Virus record (IMG/VR): IMGVR_UViG_3300046804_005146
Span: 1 to 64,000 of that record
DNA length: 64,000 bases
Origin: a virus
Strand: one strand, 5' to 3'
Below, piece after piece: positions 1 through 8,138 of the stretch (position 1 is the first letter of the stretch; each line of letters opens with the position of its first letter). The notes beneath the pieces are model-generated. The model worked only from the letters and a program-made list of their open reading frames with translations, had not been told where the DNA came from and made no database searches. The translations under genes were made by a program, and so were the position numbers.

Positions 1-1377
1 ATTCAGATCGTTAGTGTATTCTAAAACTTTTTCTTCTATATGATAAAAAAGATTAGACTTATTGGAATCTATTTCTTTTACTAACTCTGTTAGTTTATAT
101 TGAAATATCTTATTAGTACTTTCTACAAAAGTAGAATATTTTGTTTCAAATGTAGTTTTAACTTCTTCAGTTAATGTCTTTGATACATCTGCTACTTTTG
201 TTTCTATTTTTTTACCTAATTCATCTGAGTATGTTGCAATTTTTTCACTAATCTCGTAAGATAAGTCTGTTTTATTATCGTTAATTAGCTTATGCAATTC
301 AGAAGATTTGAGTTCAAATATTTTGTTACTCTCTTCTGAAACAAACTTATCATTACTAATTTTTATATTAGCTAATGCTTCATTTACTAATGCAGTAGCT
401 GATTTTTCAAAATCCTGTTTAGCGTCACCCGCTATTTTTAAATATTGTTCGATTAATTTATTTTCACTCTCATTAACTGAGAGTTTAATGTTATCGTTTA
501 TATTATTAAATGTTTCTTGATTACTTTCTTTTATTAACTTTACTTGCTTGTCAATATCACTTGAAAGCTCTTTTGCAGATAACTTAAAGTTTGCTTCTAA
601 TCTTGTATCAATATCATTTATTAAACTCGTTAAATCTGTTGATGCTTTTTCTAATACTACATTTAATATTTTTTCTTTTTCTTGTTCAAATAGATTGGTA
701 AGTTTTTGGGTATGCTCAGATATTATAGTAGATGATTTTTCTGCAATATCATTTGAATTTAATTGTTTTAATTCCGCAACTATATCTTCTAATTTTTTCT
801 CTGCAACTGTAACAAATACATCTTTATTCTCTTCTATTACATGGTAGAAGTGCTCAAGTAATTTAGTTTTATATTCTTCTAATTTTGAATCAACAATTTT
901 ATTAGCATACTCTGTTTGTTCTTTAATTAGAGATAATTGCTGTTTTTGCTTTTCTATATCTAGTAGAGCTTGTTCTTTTAGTTTTGTTATTTCCTTTTGA
1001 ACTGAAGTGTCTACTGGTGTCTGAACTTTTTCAGTTATAAGCTTATCTATTTTAGCAGGAACGTGGTGTATTAATTTCGGTACAGGTGAATAGTTAGCTT
1101 GTGTTACGTTGGATTCGTTTAGATGAACTCTTACATCTGCTTTTTCTTTTACTAGTAAAAAAGTTACATTATGATAAACTTTATCACCAAGTGTAAAGTC
1201 TTTAATTCTTACTAGCGGACCTGTTCTAGTATTATCAACAAATTCTGCAATAAAAGATTTACCGTTAATTTCGACATTATAAATATCGAAAAACACCTCT
1301 TTGTAGTTATCTACAAAGAGGATGTTGTTGTTAGAATTAACAGCCGGTAAATTAACCCCATTGAGAATGCAGTCCAT
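1..1377 (-). CDS. Long coiled-coil protein, C-terminal part beyond the left edge
   Basis: The frame is open from ATG at 1377 to the window edge, so 459 codons are visible and the stop is not seen. The first ~90 residues look globular; the rest is rich in Lys, Glu, Ile and Leu with few Gly or Pro, as in a long helical coiled coil. The start is supported by an ATAAATA late-type box six bases upstream, which includes the stop codon of queF. An 11-bp stem-loop lies in the coding sequence near the 5' end (1296-1321). I do not recognise the family. A fibre-like or internal virion protein is a guess based on composition and late promoter. Confidence 0.8.
   Translation of the reverse strand, partial: MDCILNGVNLPAVNSNNNILFVDNYKEVFFDIYNVEINGKSFIAEFVDNTRTGPLVRIKDFTLGDKVYHNVTFLLVKEKADVRVHLNESNVTQANYSPVPKLIHHVPAKIDKLITEKVQTPVDTSVQKEITKLKEQALLDIEKQKQQLSLIKEQTEYANKIVDSKLEEYKTKLLEHFYHVIEENKDVFVTVAEKKLEDIVAELKQLNSNDIAEKSSTIISEHTQKLTNLFEQEKEKILNVVLEKASTDLTSLINDIDTRLEANFKLSAKELSSDIDKQVKLIKESNQETFNNINDNIKLSVNESENKLIEQYLKIAGDAKQDFEKSATALVNEALANIKISNDKFVSEESNKIFELKSSELHKLINDNKTDLSYEISEKIATYSDELGKKIETKVADVSKTLTEEVKTTFETKYSTFVESTNKIFQYKLTELVKEIDSNKSNLFYHIEEKVLEYTNDLN
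1296..1321 (-). other. Perfect 11-bp inverted repeat inside the 5' end of a gene
   Basis: CCTCTTTGTAG at 1296-1306 pairs perfectly with CTACAAAGAGG at 1311-1321 around a 4-base loop. It lies about 20 codons into the coiled-coil gene, whose transcript is predicted to be nearly leaderless. It could be an RNA processing or translational control hairpin, or chance. Confidence 0.55.
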
Positions 1378-1383
1378 TAATAA

Positions 1384-1390
1384 TATTTAT
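1384..1390 (-). promoter_or_regulatory. Late-type promoter box for the coiled-coil gene
   Basis: Minus strand ATAAATA, six bases before the ATG at 1377. It matches the T4 late consensus TATAAATA except for the first T. The box overlaps the queF stop codon. Confidence 0.6.
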
Positions 1391-2325
1391 TGCTTAGACA
1401 TCTTGACGTGTGGAGTAGAAACGTTTGAAAGATTACTAGAATACTTATATAGAACGTTAGAATTATTTGCTCTAACAGGGTTAATATCAATACCACCACG
1501 TCTTGCATACAAACACATAACAAACAGCTCCTCTGGTTCAAACTTATCATACAAACGTTTGTAAATGCATTCACAAATTTCTTCATGGAAATGACATTCA
1601 CTTCTAAACGAAACAATATACTTCAACAAGCTAAGTTTATCGATGCTATGTTTGCCGACATAATGGATAAACACATCACCCCAGTCTGGCTGACTAGTGA
1701 CACGGCAATTACTCTTAAGTAATGCAGAGTGGAAGTTATGTTCTACTGCTAAGTTATATACTGCTTCACTCTTTAAAAGATCAGGTGTTTCTTGAAAAGT
1801 GTCAAACATTGCTGATACAATATCCTTTTCATTTATAGATGTTTCTAGCGTATTGTAGTAATATTTTTCGTACGCTGCATGAGCATTTACCTTTACTGTA
1901 TCGTATTCTTGCGGTGTAATAAAACCAACTGACACTTTAGTGTCTAACAGTTTAGATAGATCTGCACTTGCTATCTTAGTAAACTTATCAATAGCTAAAT
2001 GAAAAGACGATCCCATCTTCTCCATGTTAAAGCTATTGAAGTACAGTTTAATAGACTTACTTTCAACGATATACTTACTATCACATGGATACTTTATCTT
2101 AGCTACACCTGTAACGGGACAACCATTATCGAGTAGAAAAGAACATTCATATGCATTCCAAGTATCGAATCCAACGAAAGGCAAACTATCATCTTTGATA
2201 CCTAGATACGTGCGATTATTCTGTCTTGGTTCTTTTACAAGAAGAGAACTATCGTATGTACTCTTGTATTGAGATACCTTACCAAGATGCACACTGATGT
2301 TTGAATTGTCTAGTACTTGATTCAT
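1387..2325 (-). CDS. queF: QueF, NADPH-dependent preQ0 reductase (bimodular type)
   Basis: It reduces 7-cyano-7-deazaguanine (preQ0) to 7-aminomethyl-7-deazaguanine (preQ1). The 312-residue protein carries the NADPH-binding motif ESKSIKLYFNSFN at 88-100 and the catalytic block LLKSNCRVTSQPDWG, with Cys207 and Asp214. The His-Glu pair is in FHEE near 247-248, and the C-terminal signature is RRGGIDINP at 276-284. Length and order match the long bimodular QueF of gammaproteobacteria (about 280 residues). The NADPH motif argues against the short QueF-like amidinotransferase. I chose ATG 2325, one base after the kinase stop (TAAtATG), over an upstream in-frame ATG at 2358 that would overlap the kinase by 32 bases. 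It is the last gene of the dpdA-kinase-queF operon. Confidence 0.95.
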   Translation of the reverse strand: MNQVLDNSNISVHLGKVSQYKSTYDSSLLVKEPRQNNRTYLGIKDDSLPFVGFDTWNAYECSFLLDNGCPVTGVAKIKYPCDSKYIVESKSIKLYFNSFNMEKMGSSFHLAIDKFTKIASADLSKLLDTKVSVGFITPQEYDTVKVNAHAAYEKYYYNTLETSINEKDIVSAMFDTFQETPDLLKSEAVYNLAVEHNFHSALLKSNCRVTSQPDWGDVFIHYVGKHSIDKLSLLKYIVSFRSECHFHEEICECIYKRLYDKFEPEELFVMCLYARRGGIDINPVRANNSNVLYKYSSNLSNVSTPHVKMSKQ

Positions 2326-2326
2326 A

Positions 2327-2890
2327 TTAAAGTTTAATTGTTGGTTTGTATTTTTCAATAGTAGATCTGATAATAGAGTATCTTTCTTCTACACCACCAG
2401 ATAGTCTAACAATATTGTTCAATTTATACTCACTGATATAGTATTCAAAAAGATCGATAATTTTGTTTCTAAATTCAATATCAATACTTCTCACACCATC
2501 ATCAACCAACGGTATCGATGGATCAGTATAAAACATTAAATCATATCTACCTTTCAATTGCTCAAAAACATATTCAGCATAATGACCAAGTCTGTGATCT
2601 AAATTTTGCTTATAACTAATATAAGTTGTATACACCAATCCATCCAACGCACATCTATCAAACACACAATCTCTATCTTTATTTCTCAAAAAGTTATCAA
2701 CATGACTGTTGATAGTCATCATTTGAGTAAAGCTAGTACCATGCTCATTAATAGAAATACTATACCTTTCTTTTAAACTTCTAGTTATTTCAGGCTCAAA
2801 ATGCCAGTCTTTGAAATATACATCTTCTTTCATCTTATTAAGAAGAGTACTTTTACCTGAACTCTGTGCACCTGTAAATGAAATAATCAT
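2327..2890 (-). CDS. P-loop kinase of the AAA_28/NadR-like type
   Basis: The Walker A motif GAQSSGKST is at residues 7-15, and a second conserved block FDRCALDGLVYT sits near 78-89, as in NadR-like and deoxynucleoside kinase-like P-loop proteins. The ATG overlaps the dpdA stop (ATGA) and queF follows after one base, so the three genes are translationally linked. The substrate cannot be read from sequence. Placement between the base-inserting enzyme and the preQ0 reductase suggests a role in nucleotide or modified-base metabolism, but that is inference. A paralogue lies at 25046-25819. Confidence 0.75.
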   Translation of the reverse strand: MIISFTGAQSSGKSTLLNKMKEDVYFKDWHFEPEITRSLKERYSISINEHGTSFTQMMTINSHVDNFLRNKDRDCVFDRCALDGLVYTTYISYKQNLDHRLGHYAEYVFEQLKGRYDLMFYTDPSIPLVDDGVRSIDIEFRNKIIDLFEYYISEYKLNNIVRLSGGVEERYSIIRSTIEKYKPTIKL

Positions 2891-3690
2891 CTGCGTAGAA
2901 TAGACTTAAACATTGTAGTATTGTAATAGATGTTATCCATCTCAGTATCATTAACTTTATGTTCAATTAAGTCTGCTAATTTCACAGTTGGTTTATCATT
3001 GAGCCCAAAATCACTATTATATCTCAATCCTTGAATACCAGCCACGACAGGATTAGACGTATCACAACTCCTAATATTATAAATGTTATTGTCAACATAA
3101 TATCTAAATTCTTTAGCTAATGAACACCCGAGTAGATGATGCGGTTTATTCCAATTCCAAAAACCGTCTTGAATAAGACGGTTAATAAATTGCTGTCTAC
3201 CATTACACCAACGTTCAAGTTTGTTTCTACCTCTACCAGTAATAATATAATAAGAAAAATCGAAACTGATTGCAATATAATCGGCATTTTCTGACATAAA
3301 CCTATAACAATCTACTAGTTCATCATAAGTCTTACCTTGCACGGCTCCAATCTTTACCCCCGGTAAATTCTTGTATTCGTTTACAAACTTAACATAACTA
3401 TTTACAGTCTCGTAAGCATCTTCCAACACATCAGGCACGATATAATATGTTGGCTTAAGACTATCTACATACCCTGCAAACTTTTTGCTATCAAAAGCTT
3501 TACCTAACTCAAAAATACTATTATCTAAAAGAACATCTCTATTGTTGAGTAATGAATGCTTAAAAAAATTATAATATTCGGAGTGTTTCTCAAATAGATG
3601 TACTAATGCATAGTCATAGTCATTATACACTAGAGAGTTTTTAAGAATTGAAATAGGAGATTCGTGTGAAACTAAAATTTTATTACCCAT
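2887..3690 (-). CDS. dpdA: DpdA-like DNA guanine transglycosylase (TGT family)
   Basis: A 267-residue protein resembling phage DpdA enzymes, which swap guanine in DNA for a 7-deazaguanine base. Features that fit the TGT-like barrel are LLDNSIFELGKAF (54-66), whose Asp could be the nucleophile, PDVLEDA (86-92), GAVQGKT (115-121) and AISFDFS (140-146). It is shorter than bacterial tRNA Tgt (about 375 residues) and lacks an obvious CxCxxC zinc site, as expected for short phage DpdA types. Genomic context strengthens the call: queF is in the same operon, and folE, queD, queE and queC are elsewhere in the window. It is first in its operon, with TATAAT five bases before the ATG. Base choice (preQ0, preQ1 or other) is not determined by sequence. 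Confidence 0.82.
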   Translation of the reverse strand: MGNKILVSHESPISILKNSLVYNDYDYALVHLFEKHSEYYNFFKHSLLNNRDVLLDNSIFELGKAFDSKKFAGYVDSLKPTYYIVPDVLEDAYETVNSYVKFVNEYKNLPGVKIGAVQGKTYDELVDCYRFMSENADYIAISFDFSYYIITGRGRNKLERWCNGRQQFINRLIQDGFWNWNKPHHLLGCSLAKEFRYYVDNNIYNIRSCDTSNPVVAGIQGLRYNSDFGLNDKPTVKLADLIEHKVNDTEMDNIYYNTTMFKSILRR

Positions 3691-3695
3691 ACACT

Positions 3696-3722
3696 ATTAT
3701 AGTAATTCTTTGATAAAATCAA
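3696..3722 (-). promoter_or_regulatory. TATAAT promoter fused to the dpdA start
   Basis: Minus strand -35-like TTGATT (3717-3722), a 15-base spacer and TATAAT (3696-3701), followed by five bases and the dpdA ATG. Transcription would start at or next to the start codon. Confidence 0.6.
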
Positions 3723-3730
3723 TGTTTGGT

Positions 3731-3736
3731 TAAATA
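3731..3736 (+). promoter_or_regulatory. Late-type promoter box for the baseplate operon
   Basis: TAAATA followed by ATTAT and then ATG at 3742: five bases of spacing. No Shine-Dalgarno sequence fits between the box and the start. Confidence 0.6.
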
Positions 3737-3741
3737 ATTAT

Positions 3742-4602
3742 ATGTCTTGCTTAGAGAAGTTAAAAAATATACCTGGCGTATCTGCTGTAGACCAGGCTTT
3801 AAAAGGTATTACTCCTTCTGCTTTGCAAGGTAAATCATTATCTCAAAGAGTTGCTGATGTTGGTAATAGTTTAAATAGCGTAAAAGATAATATAAAGCAA
3901 CAAGTAACTGCGGCAGTTGATAATGCTATAAATGCAGTTACTGGTCAAATAGGGGCTACGGTAAATCAAATTAAAGGTATAGCTAATAATCTAAAAAATT
4001 TAGGCAGAAGTTTTATAAATGCTTTTGAGAAAACAGCACAAGTTTTAGCTAAAACTGCTAAAGCTGTTTATGAAGCTATTGAATGTGAAACTACCGCAAT
4101 AAAAGACGGAATTACGCAAGCTTACGAAACATCTTTACTACAAACAGATATACAACAAGCAGCCGGTAATGTTCAACTATCAAATAATTTAGCAAAACAG
4201 GCATCAGAAAATATAGAAACTCGAACAGCATTAATAAATGCTCAAACAGAAGCTACTTTAGCTGTGACTGCAACTGCCGCTGTTGCCACACCAAGTAATA
4301 AACAAATAAACGAAAAACAAGTCAAGACAGTAGATAAAATGCAAACACTGTCAACACAAATAGATTACGATATCGTATATGAAAGGCCGGTTAGAGATTT
4401 AACTCAATTATCTAGACTACAACTTTTGGATATTTTAAGGGAACGTTTATCAGGTGTAATGAATTACTATTCTAATAGTAAATATCCTCAAATTAAAGCT
4501 GCTAGATTAGCAGAACAAATACGTATAGAAAATGATATTAAAAACGACTCTACACCTAAGTTTTTATACATCGAAAATGAAAAATATATAATTAAAAGAT
4601 GA
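3742..4602 (+). CDS. Probable baseplate or tail-associated protein
   Basis: A 286-residue protein rich in Ala, Asn, Gln and Lys with long predicted helices; I recognise no family. It overlaps the gp5-like hub gene by four bases (ATGA), so the two are probably made together, and it has a late-type promoter. The C-terminal third (YERPVRDLTQLSRLQLLDIL) looks more globular. A baseplate, tail or chaperone role is inferred only from the neighbour and the late promoter. Confidence 0.8.
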   Translation: MSCLEKLKNIPGVSAVDQALKGITPSALQGKSLSQRVADVGNSLNSVKDNIKQQVTAAVDNAINAVTGQIGATVNQIKGIANNLKNLGRSFINAFEKTAQVLAKTAKAVYEAIECETTAIKDGITQAYETSLLQTDIQQAAGNVQLSNNLAKQASENIETRTALINAQTEATLAVTATAAVATPSNKQINEKQVKTVDKMQTLSTQIDYDIVYERPVRDLTQLSRLQLLDILRERLSGVMNYYSNSKYPQIKAARLAEQIRIENDIKNDSTPKFLYIENEKYIIKR

Positions 4603-6983
4603 AAGAATATTACGGCAATTATGTAGGTTTAGTTGTACAAAATAACGACCCAGATAGGATGGGTAAAGTTAAAGTATTTGTACCGCATATAAGTGGTACT
4701 GTTTATAAAAGATGGGTTGAAGAAAAGCTAAATAAAAAATTTAACTTCCCTGGAGCTAATTTATATTCAGCACTAACAGAATCTATACAAGGTATAAATG
4801 GTGATGAAAATGTCACAACAATTATACAGGAATTAAAAAACATATTACCATGGGCTCAATGTGCAGCTCCATTAACCAGTGAAAATAGTAGTGGAAGATT
4901 TAACTCATTCCACTCTTTTGGAGGTATATCTGATGCTAATTACTATTCTGAATTTTCCAGCACAACAACCGACGCTAGTGCAACCCCTGGTAAGCCAGGA
5001 GCATTCTACGAAAAGACAGATAATAGACTTTCAGATGCATTTACCAAAGCTAGTAACAATGTAAATAGACCTAATCCTCTTTCATACGAATATGTACCTT
5101 CAACTTATTCTAATCGAGCTAAAGGTGCATTTGGTATACCTGCTGTCGGTTCACATGTTTGGGTATTTTTTAGAGACGGCAATCCAACACAACCTGTATA
5201 TTTTGCTGTTGCATATGGTGAGGTAGATTGGAGAGGTATATATGAAAGTTATGAAACACCCGGTGTAGATTATCCAGGATCATTTGAAAATAGCATTGAG
5301 TATAACGATAATGTTGAAACATATAGAAACAAGTATGTTATAAATCAAAAAGGCGGTTCAATAGAAATTACTAATACAGATTTAAAAGAGAACATTAAAT
5401 TTACTCATTACTCTGGCTCATTTAAAGAATTTAATAATCAAGCTAACATAGAACTAGCTACTAACAACGATCAAAAACTAGTATTAAATGATGAGTATTC
5501 CACTGTAAGAGGATTTAAAAATGAGTATACGGGTAAAAATTTAGATGAGATTATTGTCAGAGATAAGTATAAAAAGGTAGGCAGTTTAAATGCAGATGCT
5601 TTTAGAGAATGGAAAAGTGTTGTAGCTCCTATTCAGGATAATAAACAACTATTTGAAATTCAAAGAGCAGTCCCTAACAACGTTTACGATCCGTCAGGCC
5701 GTTTAGTTATTAAACGCAACAGTTTAATGCAAACAAGAGTCGGTACATTTGCACCGCACCCTGTATTGCAAGGTACTAATTTATATTGGTGTTTAGAAAA
5801 TAATTCTATAACCGTGCCATCAACTATTAATTCTGTGTCCAATTCTGTGATAGATGGTCCATCTAGACTGTTTGATAGTAGTATACCAGCTACTACTCAA
5901 CCTATTTTTACCCCTTCTTCTTTTGATGCTATAAGATATCAAGGTGAAAGTGGAGTTGTCTGGGGTACAGGTGGTGTAGGTGCTAGTACATCGTCTGAAA
6001 ATGGAGTATGGGCTCCAGATTTAAGAAAAGAAAATATAGCTACATTAATGCAAGCTGCTATGACTCAATTAGCAGATATAGAAAGCAAATTAGGTATAGG
6101 TGGTAGTGAAATAATACAAATCACTAAACATAAGATAGAAACTATAGGTATGGAGGTAAATGATTTTGGTAGCTTTAGATATGATGAAGTTGGTAAAATG
6201 CTATCAAATGAAATGTTAATTGATAAAAAAGGTACATATGTAAATTACAAAGAAAGTCCTTTATTAGAATACACCCACGTTCAAGATTTACCCGGTGGTA
6301 ACTACACTTTAAATGTTTGTAATAGATTTAATGTGTTAGTTGGTGCCGGTGGTTTAAATTTGAAGTCTATTGGACCTACTAACATAACCGGTACTATAAC
6401 TAACATAGCTGGTGAACAATTAAATCTAGTAAGTGAAAATGAAGTTAATATAGATTCAAACACCATAAATATATCAGCTAATATATTAAGACTTAAAAAT
6501 AAAAACAATAGACAGGTGTTTGTTGATAGCAATTTAGGTGTATCAAAAAATATTATCGTTGGTGGAGCTTTATCAGTTGAAGGTGAGATGTTTGTACAGC
6601 ATATTACAGCACCGAAAGAATATCAAGTAACTGAACCTACAACAGTTTTCGGTTCCATAGTTGGTGGTACTACCTTACCTATTACTATTAGATTACAAGG
6701 GGTAGCTTTAGGAGGGTTAGGTAACTCAGTAACTAACTCTGGAGGACCTAGTAATTTAATGAGTTATACACCCGGTGGGCTTAATTTTATAGATATCTTA
6801 GGTACAATCACTATAGGAGATGAAGTTACACCAGATTGTATTAAATTAGCACCTCATTCACATGTATTTCCAAACTTACCTCTCACGTTATTCAACAGTA
6901 ATGAGGAAGTAAGAATATCTGGAAGTGAGTTAAACAGCAATAATATTGTACCAGCCACACAGAGAATACACGAGAAAAAATAA
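4599..6983 (+). CDS. gp5: gp5/VgrG-like baseplate hub protein
   Basis: A 794-residue hub or tail-spike protein. The N-terminal OB-fold has the typical start YYGNYVGLVVQNNDPDRMGK (5-24). The strand pattern GIPAVGSHVWVFFRDGNPTQ near 179-198 is characteristic of gp5/VgrG OB domains. A long Asn/Gly/Ile-rich C-terminal part suits the triple-stranded beta-helix of the cell-puncturing needle. I see no lysozyme domain like that of T4 gp5; lytic activity may come from the SleB-like protein at 11829. The gene starts by ATGA overlap with the upstream gene. Confidence 0.85.
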   Translation: MKEYYGNYVGLVVQNNDPDRMGKVKVFVPHISGTVYKRWVEEKLNKKFNFPGANLYSALTESIQGINGDENVTTIIQELKNILPWAQCAAPLTSENSSGRFNSFHSFGGISDANYYSEFSSTTTDASATPGKPGAFYEKTDNRLSDAFTKASNNVNRPNPLSYEYVPSTYSNRAKGAFGIPAVGSHVWVFFRDGNPTQPVYFAVAYGEVDWRGIYESYETPGVDYPGSFENSIEYNDNVETYRNKYVINQKGGSIEITNTDLKENIKFTHYSGSFKEFNNQANIELATNNDQKLVLNDEYSTVRGFKNEYTGKNLDEIIVRDKYKKVGSLNADAFREWKSVVAPIQDNKQLFEIQRAVPNNVYDPSGRLVIKRNSLMQTRVGTFAPHPVLQGTNLYWCLENNSITVPSTINSVSNSVIDGPSRLFDSSIPATTQPIFTPSSFDAIRYQGESGVVWGTGGVGASTSSENGVWAPDLRKENIATLMQAAMTQLADIESKLGIGGSEIIQITKHKIETIGMEVNDFGSFRYDEVGKMLSNEMLIDKKGTYVNYKESPLLEYTHVQDLPGGNYTLNVCNRFNVLVGAGGLNLKSIGPTNITGTITNIAGEQLNLVSENEVNIDSNTINISANILRLKNKNNRQVFVDSNLGVSKNIIVGGALSVEGEMFVQHITAPKEYQVTEPTTVFGSIVGGTTLPITIRLQGVALGGLGNSVTNSGGPSNLMSYTPGGLNFIDILGTITIGDEVTPDCIKLAPHSHVFPNLPLTLFNSNEEVRISGSELNSNNIVPATQRIHEKK

Positions 6984-6986
6984 ATA
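6980..6986 (+). promoter_or_regulatory. Late-type promoter box overlapping the gp5 stop
   Basis: ATAAATA, then five bases (ATTAT), then ATG at 6992. The gp5 stop codon TAA is part of the box. Confidence 0.6.
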
Positions 6987-6991
6987 ATTAT

Positions 6992-7351
6992 ATGTCAGAT
7001 AACAACGATAATGTTTCTATTAATACTTTATTTAGCGTTGTTAATATTATTAGAGTTGTAGGTATAGCTGTATTATCGTTTTTCGTGTTTTGGTTAAATT
7101 CAAGTTACGTATCATTAGATAAGTACCATAACTTAGAAGAAAGAGTGTTTGTATTAGAGCAGAAAACATCTAGTTCAGAAAGACAGATGGATAGTGTAAT
7201 GAATATGTTAAAACTTATAGATTCACGCATTTCTAACTTAATTACTCCAAACGGTACTGTTATATATTCTGACAAGATATTAAAGATGGATAGTGATATC
7301 GAAATTATTAAACGCGATATAAATTACATCAAAGAATATATTAAACGATAA
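6992..7351 (+). CDS. Small single-pass membrane protein with coiled coil
   Basis: A 119-residue protein. One strong transmembrane segment (VVGIAVLSFFVFWL, about residues 22-35) is followed by a helical, heptad-like region, so the bulk is probably periplasmic (N-in). The layout could fit a T4-like holin, an inner-membrane spanin or a baseplate-linked membrane protein. Nothing in the sequence decides. It has its own late-type box five bases before the ATG and ends just before a terminator that serves the opposite strand. Confidence 0.75.
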   Translation: MSDNNDNVSINTLFSVVNIIRVVGIAVLSFFVFWLNSSYVSLDKYHNLEERVFVLEQKTSSSERQMDSVMNMLKLIDSRISNLITPNGTVIYSDKILKMDSDIEIIKRDINYIKEYIKR

Positions 7352-7377
7352 AAAAAGCCGGGCATTTCTGCCCGGCT
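7350..7377 (-). terminator. Rho-independent terminator of the hsp20 transcript
   Basis: On the minus strand a 9-bp GC-rich stem (AGCCGGGCA pairing with TGCCCGGCT, loop of four) is followed by seven T residues. There is no T-run on the plus strand, so it works mainly for the minus-strand hsp20 unit. Confidence 0.85.
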
Positions 7378-7381
7378 AGTA

Positions 7382-7792
7382 TTACGTGATCTGTATCAAC
7401 TTAACTGGTGTCTTTTTATTCTTCGGTATTGTAATGGTAAGCACACCATCTTTTTGAGAAGCGGTTATATTCTCAAGCTGGTAATCTTTACCAACAGTAA
7501 AGCTCCTGTTTAAAGTAAAGGTTTTCTTGCCTTGCTGATCTTGCACCGTTCTCTTAGCTTTAATGTAGATTTCTCTTTCATCACTATCTACCTTCATTTC
7601 AGTGTCTTCTTTAATAACACCTGGTAGATCGATTTCTACATTCATATGTGTCTCTGTACTGTTAAAACGTACCGTGTCACCGGTACGGTAAATGTCTTCC
7701 AAGTTATGGAAGACAGGCATTAAGTTGAACTGCTCATTTACTAGCCGTTCAAGCGCGTTTATTGGATTGTAGTATGTAGTTAGTTTAGTCAT
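7382..7792 (-). CDS. hsp20: Hsp20-family small heat shock protein
   Basis: A 136-residue alpha-crystallin-domain chaperone that holds unfolding proteins. The N-terminal region is short; the crystallin core runs from NVEIDLPGV to the conserved GVLTITIPK. A C-terminal basic tail follows. Such genes are common in marine T4-like phages, where a role in virion assembly is suspected. An ATAAATA box lies seven bases before the ATG, and a strong terminator follows the stop. Confidence 0.93.
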   Translation of the reverse strand: MTKLTTYYNPINALERLVNEQFNLMPVFHNLEDIYRTGDTVRFNSTETHMNVEIDLPGVIKEDTEMKVDSDEREIYIKAKRTVQDQQGKKTFTLNRSFTVGKDYQLENITASQKDGVLTITIPKNKKTPVKLIQIT

Positions 7793-7798
7793 ACAAAA

Positions 7799-7996
7799 TT
7801 ATTTATTTTTTATTCTAAAATGCTGTATTATTTTTTCAATATCAGGTTTGCATAACTTGCATTTAGTACAGCAAACTACATGATTTTGAACATGTTCTAC
7901 GTTTAGAATATCTTTGTTAGATTCAACAACGTTTATTATATGCTCGTACTGTACATTATTACACACACAGTACGAGCCTACTAAATTATCTACCAT
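7799..7996 (-). CDS. BFD-like [2Fe-2S] protein
   Basis: A 65-residue protein with CVC (residues 10-12) and, about 33 residues later, CTKC near 43-46. This spacing is typical of bacterioferritin-associated ferredoxin (BFD-like) domains. It follows nrdJ and a possible tiny gene on the same strand, so it may be an electron carrier for ribonucleotide reduction or iron handling; this is inference. An extra Cys before CTKC and another three residues after it (KLCKP) are unusual. Confidence 0.7.
   Translation of the reverse strand: MVDNLVGSYCVCNNVQYEHIINVVESNKDILNVEHVQNHVVCCTKCKLCKPDIEKIIQHFRIKNK
7800..7806 (-). promoter_or_regulatory. Late-type promoter box for hsp20
   Basis: Minus strand ATAAATA, seven bases before the hsp20 ATG at 7792. 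It lies inside the end of the BFD-like gene. Confidence 0.5.
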
Positions 7997-8138
7997 TTAG
8001 AAGTAATTGCAAAATGAGCTTTTTACAAAGAATAATGTATTCTTTATCTGACAGGCATAGATATCTGTTACCATGCCTGTCATAAAAGCCGTATGAATCA
8101 CCGGGATCAAGTTTAAAAAGAATTGAATCATATTGCAC
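7986..8138 (-). CDS. Possible 50-residue protein between nrdJ and the BFD-like gene
   Basis: A GTG start at 8138 inside the last codons of nrdJ is preceded by AGGAGGTG, a rare good Shine-Dalgarno match in this window (though it is also the nrdJ Gly-Gly codons). The product contains LDPGDSYGFYDRHGNRYLC and looks protein-like. A second frame (ATG at 8131, 44 codons) also fits the gap but reads as hydrophobic, less convincing sequence. No family is recognised. Confidence 0.4.
   Translation of the reverse strand: MQYDSILFKLDPGDSYGFYDRHGNRYLCLSDKEYIILCKKLILQLLLNGR

Noticed and set aside
308-847. Hydrophobic Ser/Leu/Asn-rich open frames on the plus strand
   Set aside because: They are antisense shadows of the long coiled-coil gene on the minus strand; AT-rich Lys/Glu codons read backwards as Phe, Leu and Ser.
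4599-6983. Lysozyme domain inside the gp5-like hub
   Set aside because: I found no lysozyme-like catalytic motif between the OB domain and the needle region; the central part reads as strand- and Asn-rich structural sequence.
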